This document shows positions 27,096-35,391 of a stretch of 64,000 nucleotides of DNA, in pieces (within the stretch, counting starts at the first letter, position 1; each line of letters begins with the position of its first letter). The DNA is from Streptomyces sp. TRM68416. Lineage in GTDB: Bacteria > Actinomycetota > Actinomycetes > Streptomycetales > Streptomycetaceae. Below the pieces are notes generated by a model. That model was not told where the DNA came from. It did not search any database and saw only the letters and a program-made list of their open reading frames with translations. The position numbers were made by a program, and so were the translations under genes. The stretch lies in assembly GCF_014596915.1 (NCBI RefSeq), contig NZ_JACVWU010000001.1, forward strand, positions 496,001 through 560,000, in the 5' to 3' direction.

Positions 27096-28103
27096 CTACT
27101 CGGTGCCGAGGTGGGACATCTGGGCGGCGGGGTAGCGGTCACCGGCGGCCGCGTCGGCCGGCACGGCCTGTTCGATCGCGGTGAGGTCGGCCGCGTCCAG
27201 CGTGACGTCGAGGGCGCCGAGCGACTCCGTCAACCGCTGCCGGGTGCGGGCGCCGACGAGCGGCACCACGTCCTCGCCCCGCGACAGCACCCAGGCGATG
27301 GCGCTCTGCGCGACGCTCACGCCCTTCTGCTCGGCGATCTTGCGCAGGGCCTCGACCAGGTTCAGGTTGTGCCGGAGGTTGTCGCCCTGGAAGCGGGGCG
27401 AGATCGCCCGGAAGTCGTTCGCGGCGAGCTGCCGCTCGGGGGTGAAGTGGCCGGAGATCAGCCCGCGGGACAGCACGCCGTACGCGGTGATGCCGATGCC
27501 CAGTTCGCGGGTGGTGGGCAGGATCTCCCCTTCGATGCCGCGGGAGATGAGCGAGTACTCGATCTGGAGGTCGGAGATCGGGGCGGTCGCGGCGGCCCGG
27601 CGGATCGTGTCGGCGCCGACCTCGCTGAGGCCGACGTGGCGGACGTACCCCTTCTCGACGAGTTCGGCGATGGCGCCGACGGTCTCCTCGATCGGCACGG
27701 CCGGGTCGAGGCGGGCGATCCGGTAGACGTCGATGTGGTCGACGCCGAGGCGCTGGAGGGAGTAGGCGGCGAAGTTCCTCACCGCGGCGGGCCGGCCGTC
27801 GTAGCCGCTCCAGCCGCCGTCGGGGTCGCGCAGGGCGCCGAACTTCACGCTGACGAGGGCCTGTTCGCGGCGGGCGGCGGGGGCGCTCCGCAGGGCCTCG
27901 CCGATCAGGAGTTCGTTGTGGCCCATGCCGTAGAAGTCGCCGGTGTCGAGCAGGGTGACGCCGGCTTCCAGGGCGGCGTGGATGGTCGCGACGGACTCGG
28001 CGCGGTCGGCCTCGCCGTACAGCGCGGACATGCCCATGCAGCCGAGGCCGAGGGCGGAGACCTGGGGGCCGGTGGTTCCGAGGATGCGGGTCTGTGTGGT
28101 CAT
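27096..28103 (-). CDS. Aldo/keto reductase
   Basis: 335 residues, an (alpha/beta)8 NADPH-dependent oxidoreductase. The catalytic tetrad is recognisable: Asp and Tyr in LLDTGDFYGMGHNELLIGEAL (about 52-57), Lys in LVSVKFGAL near 85, and a residue of VDVYRIARLDP at the position usually held by His (YRIARLD instead of YxxHxxD), as in the group that lacks His there. The C-terminal cofactor segment is VPLVGARTRQRLTESLGAL. Substrates are aldehydes or ketones. It is first in an operon with the TetR gene and is preceded by an 18-base inverted repeat 25 bases from the ATG. Confidence 0.9.
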   Translation of the reverse strand: MTTQTRILGTTGPQVSALGLGCMGMSALYGEADRAESVATIHAALEAGVTLLDTGDFYGMGHNELLIGEALRSAPAARREQALVSVKFGALRDPDGGWSGYDGRPAAVRNFAAYSLQRLGVDHIDVYRIARLDPAVPIEETVGAIAELVEKGYVRHVGLSEVGADTIRRAAATAPISDLQIEYSLISRGIEGEILPTTRELGIGITAYGVLSRGLISGHFTPERQLAANDFRAISPRFQGDNLRHNLNLVEALRKIAEQKGVSVAQSAIAWVLSRGEDVVPLVGARTRQRLTESLGALDVTLDAADLTAIEQAVPADAAAGDRYPAAQMSHLGTE

Positions 28104-28127
28104 GCATCCACCATGACATGACAGCTA

Positions 28128-28145
28128 ACAGATTTCAATATCTGT
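28128..28145 (-). promoter_or_regulatory. Probable TetR operator of the aldo/keto reductase operon
   Basis: ACAGATTTCAATATCTGT: six-base arms with a six-base spacer, 25 bases upstream of the reductase start, with a further TGACAG/CTGTCA pair at 28119-28124 and 28142-28147. Position and symmetry fit a TetR-type site in the promoter. Confidence 0.5.
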
Positions 28146-28222
28146 CATCTGTCACCTGTCACGCCTCATGCGTCATTCGCCATGCGTCATTCGCCATGCG
28201 TCATTCGCCATGCGCCATGCGC
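28142..28222. repeat. Heptanucleotide tandem array
   Basis: First CTGTCAT, CTGTCAC, CTGTCAC (28142-28162), then after GCCT eight units of seven bases (28167-28222): CATGCGT and CATTCGC alternating three times, then CATGCGC twice. The alternating part is also a perfect 14-base repeat in three copies. It fills the space between the TetR-type operator and the exporter gene stop at 28226. Confidence 0.92.
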
Positions 28223-28225
28223 CGA

Positions 28226-28837
28226 TCACCGCTCGGCGGTCGCCAGCTTCGCCCCCAGCAGCAGGAACGACCCCGCGAAGCTCCGCCGCAGCCACGCCAT
28301 CACCCGGGGCCGCGAGATCACCTGACTGCGCACCGACGCCGCGAGAACCCCGTACCCGGCGAACACCACGAACGTGGCGAGCATGAAGACACCGCTCAGC
28401 GCGAGCATCCGCGGGAGGGTGTGCGGGTCGCCCGGGCTCACGAACTGCGGCAGGAACGCGAAGAAGAAGATCGTCAGCTTCGGATTGAGCAGATTGATCA
28501 GCACGCCCTGGACGATCGTGCGCCCGGCGGAAAGGGGCGCGGCGGCCTCGTCGACCGCGATCGCCCGCTTGTCCCTGAGCGTGGCCCACGCCATGTACAG
28601 GAGGTAGGCGACACCGGCGTACTTGAGCATCTGGAAGGCCGCCGCACTGGCGTTCAGCAGGGCGGCGAGACCAGTGACGGTGGCCAGGACGTGCGGCACG
28701 ATGCCGAGCGTGCAGGCGAACGCCGCGACGACGCTCGCACGGCGCCCGCGGGAGAGTCCGGCGGCGAGCGTGTAGACGACGCCGGTACCGGGCGTGGCGA
28801 CCACGACGAGGGTGGTGAGGAGGAAGGCGAGGCTCAT
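28226..28837 (-). CDS. LysE/RhtB-family exporter
   Basis: 203 residues from ATG 28837 (MSLAFLLTTLVVVATPGTG). Six helices; the family blocks are VATPGTGVVYTLAAGLSRGRRASVVAAFACTLG and VLINLLNPKLTIFFFAFLPQFV. It belongs to the same superfamily as the gene at 9911 but is only distantly similar. Amino acids or related metabolites are the likely cargo. ATG 28837 is preferred to the upstream start at 28897, which would add a non-hydrophobic head. It lies between glyS and the aldo/keto reductase operon, all on the minus strand, separated from the latter by the heptanucleotide array. Confidence 0.87.
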   Translation of the reverse strand: MSLAFLLTTLVVVATPGTGVVYTLAAGLSRGRRASVVAAFACTLGIVPHVLATVTGLAALLNASAAAFQMLKYAGVAYLLYMAWATLRDKRAIAVDEAAAPLSAGRTIVQGVLINLLNPKLTIFFFAFLPQFVSPGDPHTLPRMLALSGVFMLATFVVFAGYGVLAASVRSQVISRPRVMAWLRRSFAGSFLLLGAKLATAER

Positions 28838-28920
28838 GCGCCCCAGCCTGGTGACACGAAGGCCCTCGATACAGGTCCACAAGGGGACCCGTATCAAGGG
28901 CCAATAGCCGTGCGAGAAGG

Positions 28921-28946
28921 AGCTAGGGGGAGCTAGGGGGAGCTAG
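28921..28946. repeat. 10-base tandem repeat on the glyS stop codon
   Basis: AGCTAGGGGG occurs twice and is followed by AGCTAG (28921-28946). Each unit contains CTA, a TAG on the minus strand; the glyS stop is the one at 28943-28945, so two silent copies of the stop follow it. Confidence 0.95.
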
Positions 28947-30325
28947 CAGCCGATCAGACGCTGGGCCAGGTACCCCTCGATCTGGTCGAGGGACACCCGC
29001 TCCTGCTTCATCGAGTCACGCTCGCGCACCGTCACCGCGTTGTCCTCAAGGGTGTCGAAGTCGACCGTCACGCAGTACGGCGTGCCGATCTCGTCCTGGC
29101 GGCGGTAGCGGCGGCCGATGGCGCCGGCGTCGTCGAACTCGATGTTCCAGTTCTGCCGCAGCGCCTGGGCGAGGCCCTTGGCCTTCGGGGACAGCTCGGG
29201 GTTCCGCGACAGGGGAAGCACCGCGACCTTCACCGGGGCGAGGCGGTGGTCCAGGCGCAGCACCGTGCGCTTCTCCAGCTTGCCCTTGGCGTTCGGGGCC
29301 TCGTCCTCGACGTAGGCGTCGAGCAGGAAGGCGAGCATCGCGCGCCCGACACCGGCCGCCGGCTCGATGACGTACGGGGTCCAGCGCTCGCCGGCCTCCT
29401 GGTCGAAGTAGGAGAGGTCCTGGCCGGAGGCCTTGGAGTGGGCGCTGAGGTCGTAGTCCGTCCGGTTGGCGACACCCTCCAGCTCGCCCCACTCGTTGCC
29501 GCCGAACTGGAAGCGGTACTCGATGTCAGCGGTGCGCTTGGAGTAGTGGGAGAGCTTCTCCTTCGGATGCTCGTACCACCGCATGTTCTCCTCGCGCAGG
29601 CCGAGACCGGTGTACCAGTTCCAGCGCTGCTCCATCCAGTACTCCTGCCACTTCTCGTCCTCGCCCGGCTTGACGAAGAACTCCATCTCCATCTGCTCGA
29701 ACTCACGGGTGCGGAAGATGAAGTTGCCGGGCGTGATCTCGTTGCGGAACGACTTGCCCATCTGGGCGATGCCGAACGGCGGCTTGCGGCGCGAAGTGGT
29801 CTGCACCTGCGAGAAGTTGGTGAAGATGCCCTGGGCGGTCTCGGGACGCAGGTAGGCGACGGAGCCGGAGTCCTGGGTCGGGCCGAGGTGGGTGGAGAGC
29901 AGGCCCGAGAACTGCTTGGGCTCGGTGAACTGGCCCTTGTTGCCGCAGTTGGGGCAGTTGATGTCGGCGAGGCCGTTCTCCGGGAGGTGGCCCTTCTTGG
30001 CCTCGTACGCCTCCTCCAAGTGGTCCGCGCGGAACCGCTTGTGACAGGACGTGCACTCGGTCAGCGGGTCCGTGAAGGTGGCGACGTGGCCGGACGCGAC
30101 CCAGACCTCGGAAGCCAGGATGACGGACGAGTCGATACCGACCACGTCCTCGCGCGACGTCACCATGTAGCGCCACCACTGGCGCTTCAGGTTCTCCTTG
30201 AGCTCGACACCCAGCGGTCCGTAGTCCCAGGCGGCCCGCTGACCGCCGTAGATCTCACTGCAGGGGAATACGAAGCCACGGCGCTTGCTCAGGCTGACGA
30301 TGGTGTCGATCTTGTCGGCGGCCAC
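28943..30325 (-). CDS. glyS: Glycyl-tRNA synthetase, homodimeric (eukaryote/archaeal) type
   Basis: 460 residues, the single-chain alpha2 class II enzyme used by actinobacteria. Motif 2 is seen in [33 protein letters not shown], motif 3 near [18 protein letters not shown], and the anticodon-binding domain from about 345 ([15 protein letters not shown]). An inserted zinc-binding element has CTSCHKRF and CPNCGNKG near 95-140. It charges tRNA-Gly. The start [12 protein letters not shown] is supported by its position in the spacer. The divergent zinc operon begins 230 bases away, with a tandem repeat and Zur boxes between. Confidence 0.97.
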   Translation of the reverse strand: MAADKIDTIVSLSKRRGFVFPCSEIYGGQRAAWDYGPLGVELKENLKRQWWRYMVTSREDVVGIDSSVILASEVWVASGHVATFTDPLTECTSCHKRFRADHLEEAYEAKKGHLPENGLADINCPNCGNKGQFTEPKQFSGLLSTHLGPTQDSGSVAYLRPETAQGIFTNFSQVQTTSRRKPPFGIAQMGKSFRNEITPGNFIFRTREFEQMEMEFFVKPGEDEKWQEYWMEQRWNWYTGLGLREENMRWYEHPKEKLSHYSKRTADIEYRFQFGGNEWGELEGVANRTDYDLSAHSKASGQDLSYFDQEAGERWTPYVIEPAAGVGRAMLAFLLDAYVEDEAPNAKGKLEKRTVLRLDHRLAPVKVAVLPLSRNPELSPKAKGLAQALRQNWNIEFDDAGAIGRRYRRQDEIGTPYCVTVDFDTLEDNAVTVRERDSMKQERVSLDQIEGYLAQRLIGC

Positions 30326-30415
30326 GGTGCTCTCTTCATTACGACGACGGGCGACGAAGCGAGTTGCTTCAGAGCGAATGCTTCAGGGTACCGGCGCCCT
30401 CTGCCCCTCAATCAA

Positions 30416-30498
30416 ATCGGTAGCCCCCACCCGTCCGATCGGCAGCCCCTCACCCGCCCCATCGACAGCCCGTCGCCCGTCCGATCGGTAGCCCGCCG
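30416..30498. repeat. 22-23-base tandem repeat between glyS and znuA
   Basis: Units begin with ATCGGTAGCCC, ATCGGCAGCCC, ATCGACAGCCC and ATCGGTAGCCC at 30416, 30438, 30461 and 30484; the first three also share the CACCCGTCCG-like second half. The array ends 21 bases before the first Zur box. Confidence 0.85.
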
Positions 30499-30519
30499 TG
30501 TGCGACCGCTCACGCTTGT

Positions 30520-30556
30520 TGACAATGGTTTCCATATTTGCTGAAAATGAGTGTCA
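30520..30556 (+). promoter_or_regulatory. Two Zur boxes overlapping the znuA promoter and start
   Basis: TGACAATGGTTTCCA (30520-30534) and TGAAAATGAGTGTCA (30542-30556) match the Streptomyces Zur box TGAAAATGATTTTCA at 12 and 13 of 15 positions, centred 22 bases apart. The first overlaps a perfect TTGACA (30519-30524) and the second ends at the first base of the znuA ATG, so zinc-loaded Zur would cover promoter and start. Confidence 0.8.
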
Positions 30557-31527
30557 TGAACGTACGACGACAGCACATATCCGGGATCGCCATCGCGGCG
30601 GCCACCGCTCTCGGTCTCGGCTCGCTCTCCGCCTGCTCCTCCGACAGCGCGGCCGCGGGCAACACGGAGAAGTTCGACGTCGTCGCGTCGTTCTACCCGA
30701 TGGCCTTCCTCGCCGAGCGCATCGGCGGCGACCACGTCAACGTCACCAGCCTCACCCAGCCCGGCCAGGAGCCGCACGACCTGGAGATCAGCGCCAAGCA
30801 GACCGCGCAGCTCCAGGAGTCCGACGCCGCCCTGTACCTCAAGGGCCTGCAGCCCTCCGTCGACGAGGCGATCTCGCAGTCCGGGGTCAAGACGAAGATC
30901 GACGCCGCCACGCTGACCACCCTGGAGGAGCACGGCACCGAGGTCGGCGGGCACGCCGAGGAGCACGAGGACGAGGAAGACGAGCACGGCCACGAGGAAG
31001 AGGGCGGCAAGGACCCCCACATCTGGCTCGACCCGGTGAAGTACGCCGAGGTCGCCGAGGGTGTCGGCAAGGCCTTCGAGAAGGCGGACCCGGACCACGC
31101 GGCCGACTACAAGAAGAACACCGCGGCCCTGGTCAAGGAGCTGGGCGAGCTCAACACCCGCTTCGAGGACGGCCTGAAGGACACCGACTCCAAGGTCTTC
31201 ATCACCACGCACGCCGCCTTCGGCTACCTCGCCGAGCGCTACGGCCTGACCGAGGAGGCCATCAGCGGCCTCGACCCGGAGTCCGAGCCCAGCGCCGCCC
31301 GCGTCAAGGACCTTGAGAAGATGGCCAAGGCCGACGGCGTCACCACCGTGTTCTACGAGACGCTCGTCAGCGACAAGACCGCGAAGACCCTCGCCTCCGA
31401 CGCGGACCTGGAGACGGACGTCCTCGACCCGATCGAGGGCATCACCGACAAGTCCAGGGGCGACGACTACTTCCAGGTCATGGACGCCAACCTCAAGGCC
31501 CTGCAGAAGGCCCTGGGAGCCAAGTGA
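30556..31527 (+). CDS. znuA: Zinc ABC transporter substrate-binding lipoprotein
   Basis: 323 residues from ATG 30556; starts at 30538 (TTG) and 30547 (ATG) would lie inside the Zur box. A lipoprotein signal ends LSACSSD (lipobox LSAC near residue 24). The mature protein is a cluster A-I metal-binding protein: VVASFYPMAFLAERIGGD, GQEPHDLEIS with the first His ligand, the Asp/Glu/His-rich loop at about 130-155 typical of zinc rather than manganese carriers, DPHIWLDPVKYAEVA with the second His, and FITTHAAFGYLAERYGL with the third. It captures zinc outside the membrane and passes it to ZnuB. First gene of a znuA-znuC-znuB-zur series. Confidence 0.95.
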   Translation: MNVRRQHISGIAIAAATALGLGSLSACSSDSAAAGNTEKFDVVASFYPMAFLAERIGGDHVNVTSLTQPGQEPHDLEISAKQTAQLQESDAALYLKGLQPSVDEAISQSGVKTKIDAATLTTLEEHGTEVGGHAEEHEDEEDEHGHEEEGGKDPHIWLDPVKYAEVAEGVGKAFEKADPDHAADYKKNTAALVKELGELNTRFEDGLKDTDSKVFITTHAAFGYLAERYGLTEEAISGLDPESEPSAARVKDLEKMAKADGVTTVFYETLVSDKTAKTLASDADLETDVLDPIEGITDKSRGDDYFQVMDANLKALQKALGAK

Positions 31528-31552
31528 CCGCCACCCCGTTCCGGAGGACCTC

Positions 31553-32320
31553 GTGAGCGAGCCCGTCATATCCCTGCGTGGCGTACGCGCCGAGCTGGGC
31601 TCGCGCCCCGTCCTGCGCGGCATCGACCTCACCGTGTCCCGCGGTGAGGTCGTCGCGCTGCTCGGCGCCAACGGCTCGGGCAAGTCGACCGCCGTCCGCA
31701 GCGTCATCGGCCAGGTGCCGGTCAGCGACGGCGTCATCGAGCTGTTCGGCACCCCGCGCCGCCGCTTCCGCGACTGGCACCGCCTCGGCTACGTCCCGCA
31801 GCGCACGACCGCCGCGAGCGGCGTCCCGGCCACGGTCACCGAGGTCGTCTCCTCCGGCCGCCTCTCCCGCGCCCGCTTCGGCCTGCTGCGCAGGGCGGAC
31901 CGCGAGGCGGTGCGCCGGGCCCTGGAGCTGGTGGGCATGGCCGACCGCGCGAAGGACCCGGTCGACGCGCTCTCCGGCGGCCAGCACCAGCGCGTCCTGA
32001 TCGCCCGCGCGCTCGCCGCCGAACCCGAACTGCTGATCATGGACGAGCCGATGGCGGGCGTCGACCTGGCCAGCCAGGAGGTCCTGGCGCGGACGCTGCG
32101 CGAGCAGGTCGCGGCCGGTACGACGGTACTGCTCGTCCTGCACGAGCTGGGCCCCCTGGAGCCGCTGATCGACCGCGCGGTGGTCCTGCGCGACGGCTGC
32201 GTCGTCCACGACGGCCCGCCGCCGAAGGCCGTCGGCCAGCACGCGCTGCCCGGCCACGACCACGTCCACCCGCACGCACCGGCGGGCGCCGAACCGATTC
32301 GCACAGGACTGCTCAGCTGA
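31553..32320 (+). CDS. znuC: Zinc ABC transporter ATP-binding protein
   Basis: 255 residues from GTG 31553, with GGAGG six bases upstream. All ABC motifs are present: Walker A GANGSGKST near 39, Q-loop YVPQRTT, signature LSGGQHQR near 140, Walker B LLIMDEP, and the switch His in LVLHEL. The C-terminal tail has a His-rich stretch (GQHALPGHDHVHPHAP) that could bind zinc. The protein powers zinc uptake with ZnuA and ZnuB. Its stop overlaps the znuB ATG (TGATG). Confidence 0.96.
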   Translation: MSEPVISLRGVRAELGSRPVLRGIDLTVSRGEVVALLGANGSGKSTAVRSVIGQVPVSDGVIELFGTPRRRFRDWHRLGYVPQRTTAASGVPATVTEVVSSGRLSRARFGLLRRADREAVRRALELVGMADRAKDPVDALSGGQHQRVLIARALAAEPELLIMDEPMAGVDLASQEVLARTLREQVAAGTTVLLVLHELGPLEPLIDRAVVLRDGCVVHDGPPPKAVGQHALPGHDHVHPHAPAGAEPIRTGLLS

Positions 32321-33222
32321 TGGAAATCCTGAACTACGCCTTCATGCAGCGGGCGCTCGTCGCGGCCGTCCTGGTCGGCATCACCGCCCCCGCGGTCGGC
32401 ATCTACCTCGTCCAGCGCCGCCAGGCCCTCATGGGCGACGGCATCGGCCACGTCGCGATGACCGGCGTCGGCCTCGGCTTCCTGCTCTCCTGGTCCCCGG
32501 TGTGGATGGCGACCCTGGTGTCGGTCCTCGGCGCGGTCTGCATGGAGCTCATCCGCTGGTACGGCAAGACCCGCGGCGACATCGCCCTCGCGATGCTGTT
32601 CTACGGCGGCATGGCCGGCGGCGTGATGTTCATCAACCTCGCGCCGACGGGCTCCAACGCCAACCTGACGTCGTACCTCTTCGGCTCGCTGTCGACGGTC
32701 TCCGAGTCGGACGTCACGGCGATCTGCGTCCTGGCGGCCTTCGTGGTCCTCGTCACCGTCGGCCTGCGCCGCCAGTTGTTCGCGGTGAGCCAGGACGAGG
32801 AGTTCGCGCGGGTCACCGGCCTGCCGGTGCGTGCGCTGAACCTGCTCACCGCGGTGACGGCGGCGGTCACGGTCACGGTCGCGATGCGCGTGGTCGGCCT
32901 GCTGCTGGTCTCGGCGCTGATGGTGGTCCCGGTGGCCGCCGCCCAGCAGCTCAGCCGCAGCTTCGCGGCGACCTTCGCGATCGCGGTGGCCATCGGCGTG
33001 AGCGTGACCATCGGCGGCACGGTCACCTCGTACTACCAGGACGTGCCGCCCGGCGCGACGATCGTGCTGCTGACGATCGCGGCCTTCATCGTGCTGACCG
33101 CGCTCGCCGCACCGCTGGCCCGCCGCCGCGCGCGGGCACTGGCCGCCGCGCAGGACGCCGGCGACCCCACAGAGTGCACGATTCCGGCCGGTCGGGGAAC
33201 CGGCGGAACGGTCGGCGTCTGA
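32320..33222 (+). CDS. znuB: Zinc ABC transporter permease
   Basis: 300 residues with about eight membrane helices of the ABC-3 family. Conserved parts are YLVQRRQALMGDGIGHVAMTGVGLGFLLSW near the N-terminus and the coupling segment DEEFARVTGLPVRALNLL near 165. The C-terminus after the last helix is a short basic, Ala-rich tail. It forms the membrane channel of the zinc importer. Translation is coupled to znuC by a one-base overlap; zur follows 68 bases downstream. Confidence 0.96.
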   Translation: MEILNYAFMQRALVAAVLVGITAPAVGIYLVQRRQALMGDGIGHVAMTGVGLGFLLSWSPVWMATLVSVLGAVCMELIRWYGKTRGDIALAMLFYGGMAGGVMFINLAPTGSNANLTSYLFGSLSTVSESDVTAICVLAAFVVLVTVGLRRQLFAVSQDEEFARVTGLPVRALNLLTAVTAAVTVTVAMRVVGLLLVSALMVVPVAAAQQLSRSFAATFAIAVAIGVSVTIGGTVTSYYQDVPPGATIVLLTIAAFIVLTALAAPLARRRARALAAAQDAGDPTECTIPAGRGTGGTVGV

Positions 33223-33290
33223 CTCCTGCCGGGCCGGGCTGGCACAATGGCCACCCGGCAGGCAGGCAGACGGACGTGAGGAGGCACCCG

Positions 33291-33701
33291 GTGACGACCG
33301 CTGGACCGCCCGTGAAGGGCCGCTCCACCCGGCAGCGGGCCGCTGTGGCGGCGGCACTCGACGAGGTCGACGAGTTCCGCAGTGCGCAGGAACTCCACGA
33401 CATGCTCAAGCACAAGGGCGACTCGGTCGGGCTGACCACGGTCTACCGCACGCTCCAGTCCCTGGCCGAGGCCGGCGAGGTCGACGTGCTGCGCACCTCC
33501 GACGGCGAGTCCGTCTACCGCCGCTGCTCGACCGGCGACCACCACCACCATCTGGTCTGCCGCGTCTGCGGCAAGGCGGTCGAGGTCGAGGGCCCGGCGG
33601 TGGAGAAGTGGGCCGACGCGATCGCGGCGGAGCACGGCTACGTCAACGTGGCCCACACCGTGGAGATCTTCGGCACGTGCGCGGAGTGCGCCGCGCGCTG
33701 A
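33291..33701 (+). CDS. zur: Zinc uptake regulator, Fur family
   Basis: 136 residues from GTG 33291, with GAGGAGG about seven bases upstream. The winged helix spans about 12-80 (STRQRAAVAAALDEVDEFRSAQELHDMLK, GLTTVYRTLQSLAEAGEVDVL). Metal sites: DHHHHLVCRVCGKAVEVEG and the C-terminal FGTCAECAAR, which make the structural Cys4 zinc site and the His-containing regulatory site. Zinc-loaded Zur represses zinc uptake genes. Being downstream of znuACB and near the Zur boxes at 30520-30556 implies negative feedback, though the 68-base gap may hold a separate promoter. Confidence 0.95.
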   Translation: MTTAGPPVKGRSTRQRAAVAAALDEVDEFRSAQELHDMLKHKGDSVGLTTVYRTLQSLAEAGEVDVLRTSDGESVYRRCSTGDHHHHLVCRVCGKAVEVEGPAVEKWADAIAAEHGYVNVAHTVEIFGTCAECAAR

Positions 33702-33756
33702 CCGGGGGTGGATAGGCGGCCTGGGGGCCGAGCCCCCAGACCTCCTCGATCCTCGG

Positions 33757-34590
33757 TCAGTCCTGCTTGCCCTCCATGGCCAGCAGCTCCTCGTTCGGGA
33801 CGGCCCCGCCGAACCGGCGGTCCCGGGAGGCGAACTCCACGCACGCCCGCCACAGATCACGGCGGTCGAAGTCCGGCCACAGCACGTCCTGGAAGACCAT
33901 CTCGGCGTAGGCGCTCTGCCACAGCAGGTAGTTGGACGTCCGCTGCTCCCCGCTCGGCCGCAGGAACAGGTCCACGTCCGGCATGTCCGGGTAGTAGAGG
34001 TACCTCGCGAACGTCTTCTCGGTCACCTTCGACGGGTCGAGCCGCCCCGCCCGCACGTCCTCGGCCAGCGCCTGCGCCGCGTCCGCGATCTCCGCCCGGC
34101 CGCCGTAGTTCATGCAGAAGTACAGGGTCAGCCGGTCGTTGTCCTTGGTCTGCTCCTGGGAGATCTCCAGCTCCCTGGCGACCGACTTCCACAGCTTGGG
34201 CATCCGCCCGACCCACCGCACCCGGACGCCCAGCTCGTCGAGCTGGTCGCGGGTCTTGCGGATGAAGTCGCGGTTGAAGTTCATCAGGAAGCGCACCTCG
34301 TCGGGCGAGCGCTTCCAGTTCTCGGTGGAGAAGGCGTACAGGGAGATCGCCCCGACGCCCATCTCGATCGCCCCCTGGAGGACGTCCAGCACGCGCTCCG
34401 CGCCCACCTTGTGGCCCTCGGTGCGCGGCAGCCCCCGCTCCTTGGCCCAGCGGCCGTTCCCGTCCATGACGATCGCCACATGGCGGGGGATCAGCTCCCC
34501 GGGGAGCTTCGGCGCGCGGGCCCCGGACGGATGCGGTTCCGGCGCCTTGTACTCCCGGCGCTGCCGCCCCAGGATCCCGCGTACGACCAT
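33757..34590 (-). CDS. uppS: Isoprenyl (undecaprenyl) diphosphate synthase, cis type
   Basis: 277 residues from ATG 34590 ([19 protein letters not shown]). The cis-prenyltransferase core begins [25 protein letters not shown], with the catalytic Asp and the diphosphate-binding Arg; later [20 protein letters not shown], and the C-terminal [22 protein letters not shown] and [11 protein letters not shown] blocks are intact. It elongates farnesyl diphosphate to the C50-C55 lipid that carries peptidoglycan and teichoic acid precursors. The start lies 16 bases after recO on the same strand, so the genes are co-transcribed. Confidence 0.96.
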   Translation of the reverse strand: MVVRGILGRQRREYKAPEPHPSGARAPKLPGELIPRHVAIVMDGNGRWAKERGLPRTEGHKVGAERVLDVLQGAIEMGVGAISLYAFSTENWKRSPDEVRFLMNFNRDFIRKTRDQLDELGVRVRWVGRMPKLWKSVARELEISQEQTKDNDRLTLYFCMNYGGRAEIADAAQALAEDVRAGRLDPSKVTEKTFARYLYYPDMPDVDLFLRPSGEQRTSNYLLWQSAYAEMVFQDVLWPDFDRRDLWRACVEFASRDRRFGGAVPNEELLAMEGKQD

Positions 34591-34606
34591 GTGCTCCTCG
34601 TCTCCC

Positions 34607-35353
34607 TTACTTTTCCACGTACCGAAGCGAACGCAGCCCGCGCTCCAGGTGCCAGTGCAGATAGGCGGACACCAGCCCGCTGCCCTCCCTGACGTGGCGC
34701 CCCTCGCAGGCGTCCGCCGTCTCCCAGTCTCCCGTAAGCAGCGCACCGAGCAGTTCCAGGGTCTGCGGGGAGGGCACGACGCTACCGGGCACCCGGCAGT
34801 CGACGCAGACGGAGCCTCCGGAGGCCACCGAGAAGAAGCGATTCGGCCCCGGCATTCCGCACTTCGCGCAGTCACTGAAGCTCGGGGCGTAGCCGTTGAC
34901 GGCGAGGGAGCGCAGCAGGAAGGCGTCGAGCACGAGATGCGGCGCGTGCTCGCCCCGGGCGAGGGTCCGCAGCGCCCCGACGAGCAGCAGATACTGCTGG
35001 ACGGCCGGTTCGCCCTCGTGGTCGGTGAACCGCTCGGCGGTCTCCAGCATGGCCGTCCCGGCGGTGTAGCGGGCGTAGTCGGTGACGATCCCGCCGCCGT
35101 ACGGCGCGATCGTCTCGCTCTGGGTGCACAGCGGCAGCCCGCGTCCGACCAGTTCGCTGCCCCGCGCGAAGAACTGCACGTCCACATGGGAGAAGGGCTC
35201 CAGGCGCGCCCCGAACTTCGACTTCGTGCGCCGCACTCCGCGCGCCACGGCCCGCACCCGTCCGTGCCCGCGCGTGAGCAGCGTGATGATGCGATCGGCC
35301 TCACCGAGCTTCTGGGTACGCAGCACGATGCCGTCGTCGCGGAACAGGCTCAT
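34607..35353 (-). CDS. recO: DNA repair protein RecO
   Basis: 248 residues. N-terminal OB fold ([39 protein letters not shown]) and a C-terminal helical part with a zinc site CAKCGMPG and CVDC near 160-185. RecO loads RecA on SSB-coated single-stranded DNA with RecR in the RecF pathway. It lies between uppS, 16 bases downstream, and the PLD-like gene of the cassette, 38 bases upstream; no terminator is obvious on either side, so the whole minus-strand series may be one transcript. From memory, recO-uppS pairing is common in actinobacteria. Confidence 0.95.
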   Translation of the reverse strand: MSLFRDDGIVLRTQKLGEADRIITLLTRGHGRVRAVARGVRRTKSKFGARLEPFSHVDVQFFARGSELVGRGLPLCTQSETIAPYGGGIVTDYARYTAGTAMLETAERFTDHEGEPAVQQYLLLVGALRTLARGEHAPHLVLDAFLLRSLAVNGYAPSFSDCAKCGMPGPNRFFSVASGGSVCVDCRVPGSVVPSPQTLELLGALLTGDWETADACEGRHVREGSGLVSAYLHWHLERGLRSLRYVEK

Positions 35354-35391
35354 GGGCCCATTCTCCCGTATGCCGGCGGTTCCCCGGGGGC

